A stretch of DNA of 42,920 nt from CBDTTW01 sp965363675 (GTDB lineage: Bacteria; Bacteroidota; Rhodothermia; Rhodothermales; DASSAV01). The notes beneath the pieces were generated by a model that ran no database searches, was not told where the DNA came from, and was given only the letters and a program-made list of their open reading frames with translations. How positions within the stretch are numbered: the stretch's first letter is position 1; each line of letters starts with the position of its first letter. Below are positions 38,650 to 42,920 of the stretch, in pieces. Where the stretch lies: contig CBDTTW010000002.1 in NCBI GenBank assembly GCA_965363675.1, positions 1-42,920 on the forward strand, read 5' to 3'. The translations under genes and the position numbers were made by a program.

Positions 38650-40821
38650 ATGGCGAGTACGTGTTCGGAGTGCGGCGACTGCGCCGTATGCCTTCCGCAG
38701 CCTGAAGCCCGGACGCAGCAGCGCCTGGCGGCCCTCGTCGGCAACCCGAACGTCGGCAAGTCCACGATCTTCAACGCGCTGACGGGCCTTCGCCAGAAAG
38801 TCGGCAATTACCCCGGCGTCACCGTCGAGCGCAAGACGGGGCGGCTTGCCGGGCCTTTCCAGACCGACCTCATCGATTTGCCGGGGGCCTACAGCCTCAC
38901 CCCGCGCTCGCTCGACGAAGCGATCTGCGTGGATGTCATCCTCGGGCGCATGCCCTCGGAGCGCCGCCCGGACGTGCTGGCCGTCATTGTGGACGCGACC
39001 AACCTGGAGCGCAATCTGTACCTGGCGCTGCAACTGATTCATACGGGCCTGCCGGTCGTCGTCGTCGTCAACATGATCGACGAGGCCGAGCGCGCGGGCA
39101 TCGACATCGACCTGGCGTTGCTGGAGCAGGAACTCGGCGTTCCGGTGCTGGCTACGTCGGCGGCCAACCACCGGGGCCTAGTGGCCCTGCGAAACCGCCT
39201 GGTGGAGGAGGCGCTGCCCGTGCCGGCCGAACGCGTGCACCTGGCGCCCGAAGACCAGGAGCGGCTGCGCCCCCTGGCCGAGATGCTCCGTTACGCCGAG
39301 GAACGCAGCCCGGCCGCCGCGTACCGCGAGGTCGTCGAGGCGATTGCGCAGCCCGAGGCCCGCGAGGCGTGGAAGCGCCGCAGCCCTGCCTTTTACGCAG
39401 CCGTCGAGGAGCAGCGCGAAGCCCTGCGCGCGGCCAACCTCGACCCCGACCAGTACGCCACCCATGCGGCTTTCGCGTACCTGGCCTCGCTGGTGCAGAA
39501 GGCGGTCGCCGTCGATGCGACGCACGCCGGACGCTCTTGGACGGACGCCGTGGACCGCTGGCTCACGCACCCGACCTGGGGCGCGTTGTTCTTCGTGCTC
39601 ATCCTGGCCGTGATCTTTCAGGCCGTCTATGCCGGCGCCGCCCCCGCCATGGACGCCATCGACGGCGCGTTCGGCGCCCTCGGCGAGGCCGTGCGCACGG
39701 CGCTGCCGCCCGGTCTCGTCGCCAACCTGCTCGTCGAGGGCGTCGTTGCGGGCGTCGGGTCGGTGCTCATCTTCCTGCCGCAGATCTTGCTCCTGTTCTT
39801 CTTCATCGGCCTGCTCGAAGACACCGGCTACATGGCCCGCGCGGCCTTCGTCGCGGACCGGCTCATGGGCAAGCTCGGCCTCAGCGGCCGCTCGGTCGTG
39901 CCCCTCGTGAGCGGCTACGCCTGCGCCGTGCCGGCCATCATGGCGACCCGCACCATCGACAACCATCAGGATCGCCTCGTGACGATGATGGTGATCCCGC
40001 TGATGAGCTGCTCGGCGCGTTTGCCGATCTACGCGCTGTTCATCGCGGCGTTCATTCCGGCGGGCGCGTGGCTGGGCGTCGTCAATTATCAGGGCTTCAC
40101 GCTGTTTGCCCTGTACCTGGTCAGCACGGCTATGGCCCTCGGGGCGGCGTGGGTCCTCAAGAAGCGCCTCGGCGGCGGCTCGTCGCTGATGGTGCTGGAG
40201 CTTCCGGTGTACCGCCGCCCCAACTGGCGCTATGTCGGGCTGCGGCTGTTCGAGCGGGCGCGCCTGTTCGTGGTCAAGGCCGGCAGGATCATCTTTTTCA
40301 TGAGCATCGTGCTCTGGTTTCTGGCGAGCTTCCCCGAGTGGCGCCCCGGCCCCGGCGAAGCCGGGCGGCTCACGGAGGAGCAGGCGGCTTCCGAGCAGGT
40401 GCGCAACAGCTTCATCGGCCGCGCCGGGCGCGCCATCGAGCCGGTGATGCAGCCGCTCGGCTTCGACTGGAAGATCAGCGCCGGGCTCATCACGGCGTTC
40501 GCCGCCCGCGAGGTGCTCGTCAGCACGCTCGCCACCATCTACAGCGTCGGCGGCGCGGACGAAAACAGCGCCTCGCTCCACGAGCGCCTGCGCAGCGACA
40601 CCGACCCGGAGACGGGCGCGCGCGTGTTCTCGCCGCTCGTGGCCGTCTCCGTGATGGTGTTTTTCATGCTCGCCTGCCAGTGCATGAGCACGCTCGCCAT
40701 TACCCGGCGCGAAACCAACTCGTGGCGCTGGCCCGCCTTCATGTTCGGCTACATGACGGCTTTGGCCTACGTCTGCTCGCTCCTGGTATATCAGGGCGGC
40801 TTGCTGCTCGGCCTCGGATGA
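38650..40821 (+). CDS. feoB: Ferrous iron transporter B
   Basis: The 723-residue FeoB has a Cys-rich N-terminal leader (CSECGDCAVC, residues 5-14) and a G-protein domain with G1 GNPNVGKST near 31, G3 DLPGAYSL near 77 and G4 NMIDEAERAG near 141. A helical switch region follows, then the membrane part (~300-720) with GYACAVPAIMATRTI, SCSARLPIYALFIAAFIP and the second gate motif FAAREVLVSTLATIY. It brings Fe2+ across the inner membrane, powered or controlled by GTP binding. It is 70 bases after feoA. Its TGA overlaps the ATG of the next gene (ATGA), which shows translational coupling to an ECF-like S component. The N-terminal Cys cluster is not usual and might bind iron. Confidence 0.95.
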   Translation: MASTCSECGDCAVCLPQPEARTQQRLAALVGNPNVGKSTIFNALTGLRQKVGNYPGVTVERKTGRLAGPFQTDLIDLPGAYSLTPRSLDEAICVDVILGRMPSERRPDVLAVIVDATNLERNLYLALQLIHTGLPVVVVVNMIDEAERAGIDIDLALLEQELGVPVLATSAANHRGLVALRNRLVEEALPVPAERVHLAPEDQERLRPLAEMLRYAEERSPAAAYREVVEAIAQPEAREAWKRRSPAFYAAVEEQREALRAANLDPDQYATHAAFAYLASLVQKAVAVDATHAGRSWTDAVDRWLTHPTWGALFFVLILAVIFQAVYAGAAPAMDAIDGAFGALGEAVRTALPPGLVANLLVEGVVAGVGSVLIFLPQILLLFFFIGLLEDTGYMARAAFVADRLMGKLGLSGRSVVPLVSGYACAVPAIMATRTIDNHQDRLVTMMVIPLMSCSARLPIYALFIAAFIPAGAWLGVVNYQGFTLFALYLVSTAMALGAAWVLKKRLGGGSSLMVLELPVYRRPNWRYVGLRLFERARLFVVKAGRIIFFMSIVLWFLASFPEWRPGPGEAGRLTEEQAASEQVRNSFIGRAGRAIEPVMQPLGFDWKISAGLITAFAAREVLVSTLATIYSVGGADENSASLHERLRSDTDPETGARVFSPLVAVSVMVFFMLACQCMSTLAITRRETNSWRWPAFMFGYMTALAYVCSLLVYQGGLLLGLG

Positions 40822-41336
40822 GCGCGCACGCCCCTCGCTACACCGCTACGGACATCGCCCGCGCGGGCCTGTTCGGCGCCGCCGCGCTCGTGTTTCCGCT
40901 GCTGTTCCACGTGCTGCACCTGGGCAAGTTGTTTCTGCCCATGTACATCCCACTCGTGGCGCTCGCCTTCCTGACGCGGCCTGCCGTCGCCGGGGCCGCC
41001 GGGCTGCTCACGCCGCTCGTCTCCGCCCTGGCGACGGGCATGCCGCCCTGGTACCCCCCGATTGCGCCCATCATGGCCGCCGAGCTGGGGGTGATGTGCG
41101 CGGCCATTGCGTGGGCGCACCGGCGGCGCCCGCGCCTGAATCTGTGGCTGCTCCTGGGCGCGGCGCTCGTGGGCGGGCGCGTGCTCGGCGCGGCGCTTAC
41201 CTACCTCGCCGCGGCGCTCATGGAGCTGCCCGCCCCGTTCGTGGCAAGCATTTCGTTTCTGGCCGGCTGGCCCGGCGTCGTCCTGATGATGGCGGTCATC
41301 CCGCCGTTCGTGCGCCTCGTGACGCTCCGGCGCTGA
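40818..41336 (+). CDS. ECF-transporter S-component-like membrane protein, substrate unknown
   Basis: The 172-residue protein has about six hydrophobic segments: ARAGLFGAAALVFPLLFHVLHLG, LFLPMYIPLVALAFLTRPAVAGAAG, LLTPLVSALATG, then GMPPWYPPIAPIMAAELGVM, a TM with WLLLGAALVGGRVLG, and a last one with FLAGWPGVVLMMAVIPPF. Size, six-helix topology and the GMPPxxPPIAPxMxxEL motif fit ECF S components, which bind a vitamin or metal and borrow an ATPase module. It starts within the feoB stop codon (ATGA overlap), and a T component and ATPase lie 0.5-1.2 kb downstream on the same strand. It lacks the N-terminal Met-His-Ile of CbiM/NikM, so nickel or cobalt is less likely. Substrate cannot be read. 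Confidence 0.78.
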   Translation: MSAHAPRYTATDIARAGLFGAAALVFPLLFHVLHLGKLFLPMYIPLVALAFLTRPAVAGAAGLLTPLVSALATGMPPWYPPIAPIMAAELGVMCAAIAWAHRRRPRLNLWLLLGAALVGGRVLGAALTYLAAALMELPAPFVASISFLAGWPGVVLMMAVIPPFVRLVTLRR

Positions 41337-41431
41337 GGGCGCTTGCGACACAGGGCTGTCACGCAGCCGGGGTATCCTGGGCGGAAAGGGCTAAAGACGC
41401 CCCCCCAGCAACCCCACAAGCCGCCGACGCC

Positions 41432-41692
41432 ATGGAAATGAGCCAGCCCCACAACCAGCACGCCGAGGAGTACGAGCAGGCCATTCACGCCCAGGCGCGG
41501 GCAGAATGCCGCTGCCTCTGCGCCCGGGACTTCTTCGAGTTCGGCGCGGTCCAGATAGAAACCGTGCTGGCGTGCAGGCGGCTGCTGGCGCTGGCCGAGG
41601 AGAAGGCGGCGGAGATCCGGCAGATCGACCGGGCGCGCCTGCGCTTTCACCTGCGCGCCGAGGGTGCGGCGGTGCACTGCTTCTACAACTGA
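41432..41692 (+). CDS. Small His/Cys-bearing protein of unknown function
   Basis: The 86-residue product from ATG 41432 has a His-containing N-terminus (PHNQHAEEYEQAIHAQ), a Cys cluster CRCLCARDFFEFG near residue 27-39, a helical Ala/Glu/Arg middle (ACRRLLALAEEKAAEIRQIDRARLRFHLR) and a C-terminal HCFYN. I recognise no family. It sits between the S component (95 bases upstream) and the T component of the ECF system, and three Cys plus several His residues could bind metal. The 95-base gap before it and the hairpin after it suggest it may be a separate unit. Translation is plausible but not proven. Confidence 0.6.
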   Translation: MEMSQPHNQHAEEYEQAIHAQARAECRCLCARDFFEFGAVQIETVLACRRLLALAEEKAAEIRQIDRARLRFHLRAEGAAVHCFYN

Positions 41693-41710
41693 GGCGCCGC
41701 CGGGCGGGGG

Positions 41711-41747
41711 AAAGCGTGCGGCGGCAGGGGGAGGAGGCCGCGCTTTT
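41711..41747 (+). terminator. Possible terminator after the small protein
   Basis: Arms AAAGCG-T-GCGGC (41711-41722) and GCCGC-GCTTT (41737-41746) pair with one bulged T, and TTTT follows at 41744-41747. It lies 19 bases after the small protein's stop and before the T-component gene. Confidence 0.45.
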
Positions 41748-41801
41748 CGCGTACCTTTCTTCCTCGTCGGCCTTTTCGCGGCGCCCACTCCCCCCACGGC
41801 T

Positions 41802-42524
41802 ATGGCGGCTTCCGGAGCTTTGCATGCTTTCCTCCCCCCGGCGGCGCGGCTGCGGCCGGGGATGCGCCTGTGGGCGGGCGTGTGCGTCGCGGCGGCGTGC
41901 GTGCTGCCGCCGCAGCACCTTTCGGCGGCGCATGGCTGGGCGGCGGCGACGCTGGTAGGCTGGGCGGCGGTGTGCGGCGTGCAGGCGGCGCGGCCGGCGG
42001 CGGCGCCGGCGGGCGTCGCGGCGGCCCTGGGCGCGGCCCTGGCTCTCTGGGCGCCGCAGGCCGCCGAGGCCGGTTTGGCGGGGCGGCTCGGCTGGATCGG
42101 GTTGCACACGCTGATGGCGATGGCGGCGGCCCTCGTGACCGCGCGCGCGGTGGGCGCGGCCGAGGCGGCCGAGGCGCTGCGGGCGGCGCCGCTGCCCGCG
42201 CTGGCGCGCCACATCCTCCTGAGCATGTTGCATCAGGCCCCGGCCTTGCGCCGCGAGGCCCACGCCCTGCGCCGCGCCGCCGCCGTCCGCGCGCCGAGCC
42301 CGCGCGCCCGGCGGATGCTGCTGCGCGGCCTGCCCGCCGTGTGGCTGCCGCGCCTGCTGCAACGCGCCGATGCCGTAGGCCGCGCCATGGAGATCCGGGG
42401 CTATCTCGCGCCCGGCTATCAGCCCCCACGCCGCCCCTGGACGCCCGCCGACGCCCTCGCGGCCCTCGCGGCCGCCGCCGCGCCCCTGGGCGTGCTGGCG
42501 CTTCGGGCAGGAGCGCGCCTATGA
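41802..42524 (+). CDS. ECF-transporter T component (CbiQ/EcfT family)
   Basis: The 240-residue protein is hydrophobic in its first half (about four Ala/Leu-rich helices from ~18 to ~135). It then has basic coupling helices with ARRMLLRGLPAVWLPRLLQRADAVGRAMEIRGYL near 170-205, whose R-A-x-x-x-x-x-R-G-Y pattern is the conserved T-component signature. A last helix ends ...LGVLALRAG. The T component links the S component to the ATPases. ATG 41802 was chosen because it precedes the first helix; the frame is open upstream without sense. Its TGA overlaps the ATG of the ATPase gene (ATGA), so the two are translationally coupled. Confidence 0.85.
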   Translation: MAASGALHAFLPPAARLRPGMRLWAGVCVAAACVLPPQHLSAAHGWAAATLVGWAAVCGVQAARPAAAPAGVAAALGAALALWAPQAAEAGLAGRLGWIGLHTLMAMAAALVTARAVGAAEAAEALRAAPLPALARHILLSMLHQAPALRREAHALRRAAAVRAPSPRARRMLLRGLPAVWLPRLLQRADAVGRAMEIRGYLAPGYQPPRRPWTPADALAALAAAAAPLGVLALRAGARL

Positions 42525-42920
42525 ACGCCCCGGCGCTGGAGTTCCGCGAGGTCACGGCGCGCTACACCCCCGAGGGGCCGCCCGTGCTGTGCGATTGCAC
42601 CTTCGCGGTGGCCGCCGGCGAAAAGGCGGCCCTGATGGGGCTGAACGGCTCCGGCAAGACGGCGCTGCTGCTGGCGGCGGTGGGCCTGATCCCGTTTACG
42701 GGCCGCATCGCCGTCGGGGGGGCGCCGGTCGAGGCGGCGGGGCTTGCCGAGGCGCGCCGCCGCACAGGCATCCTGTTCTCCAACCCCGAGGAGCAGATTC
42801 TTTTCCCCCGGGTGCTGGAGGACGTAGGCTTTGTCCTGCGCGGCCGGGGGGCCTCCGAGGCGGAGGCCGACGCGGCCGCGCGCGCCGCCCTGGCGCGCCT
42901 CGGAGCGGAAGACCTTGCCG
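42521..42920 (+). CDS. ECF-transporter ATP-binding protein, 5' part
   Basis: The reading frame starts at ATG 42521 inside the T component stop and runs off the window end after 133 codons. It has LEFREVTARYTPEGPPVL, Walker A MGLNGSGKTALL near residue 42-50, and the Q-loop region GILFSNPEEQILFPRVLEDVGF near 88-109, typical of EcfA/CbiO-type ATPases (SNPEEQ in place of QNPDDQ). The signature motif, Walker B and H-loop lie beyond the edge. It should energise the adjacent T and S components in the cytoplasm. Only one ATPase gene is seen before the window ends; CbiO-like homodimers need just one. Confidence 0.92.
   Translation, partial: MNAPALEFREVTARYTPEGPPVLCDCTFAVAAGEKAALMGLNGSGKTALLLAAVGLIPFTGRIAVGGAPVEAAGLAEARRRTGILFSNPEEQILFPRVLEDVGFVLRGRGASEAEADAAARAALARLGAEDLA

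Overview
The window is GC-rich DNA, apparently chromosomal, from a Bacteroidota/Rhodothermota-type bacterium, most likely a Rhodothermales or Salinibacter relative. The evidence is a type IX secretion (T9SS) sorting domain with the PNPFNPTTTF motif, a DUF4270-like lipoprotein beside a short glycogen-synthase-like protein, a DUF4175 coiled-coil membrane protein, a DUF5715-like protein, promoters with the Bacteroidota -7 element TAnnTTTG, and very few Shine-Dalgarno sequences. I found no rRNA, tRNA, CRISPR array, insertion sequence or phage gene. The taxon is an inference from gene families, not from a marker gene.

Layout. 1-9.0 kb: the tail of a probable DUF4174 protein, an APP1-type phosphatidate phosphatase, a PilB/GspE ATPase, a small protein with a very acidic tail, an MscS channel, and a leftward run of M23 peptidase, YkvA-like membrane protein and M28 peptidase. 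9.4-11.7 kb: a PduO-type cobalamin adenosyltransferase with an ABC ATPase, a small lipoprotein, and a 125-residue T9SS protein that is almost only signal peptide and sorting domain. 12.0-16.7 kb: methyltransferase, FAD oxidoreductase, PAP2 phosphatase, an M15-like DUF5715 protein, and Sua5, whose start appears to be non-canonical. 16.7-23.9 kb: a secreted lamin-tail-domain protein, L-rhamnose isomerase, a NIPSNAP protein, a heparinase II/III-like lyase and a Gfo/Idh/MocA oxidoreductase. Together with the GH29 fucosidase at 28.7-29.9 kb and an SSS symporter at 36.3-38.0 kb, these suggest use of deoxysugar and uronate polysaccharides, with no SusC/SusD pair in view.

23.9-35.9 kb: FolD, an outer-membrane barrel, the DUF4270-like lipoprotein, the glycogen-synthase-like protein (one domain, nucleotide motif lost), the fucosidase, DUF4175, GlgC and a small lipoprotein. 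35.9-42.9 kb: a two-helix membrane protein with the SSS symporter, then FeoA, FeoB, an ECF-type S component, a small His/Cys-bearing protein, an ECF T component and the start of an ECF ATPase that runs off the end. The FeoAB-ECF arrangement could be one metal or cofactor uptake locus.

Many genes are convergent with tiny gaps or 4-nt overlaps (PAP2/DUF5715, RhaI/NIPSNAP, Gfo/FolD, MscS/M28). Three other convergent junctions carry strong bidirectional hairpins. The points I consider most worth a second look are the FeoAB-ECF locus, the glycogen-synthase-like pseudoenzyme with its DUF4270/barrel partners, the CTGA stop/start overlap at sua5, the acidic-tail protein, the passenger-less T9SS protein, and the methyltransferase/oxidoreductase pair without its usual type III polyketide synthase.
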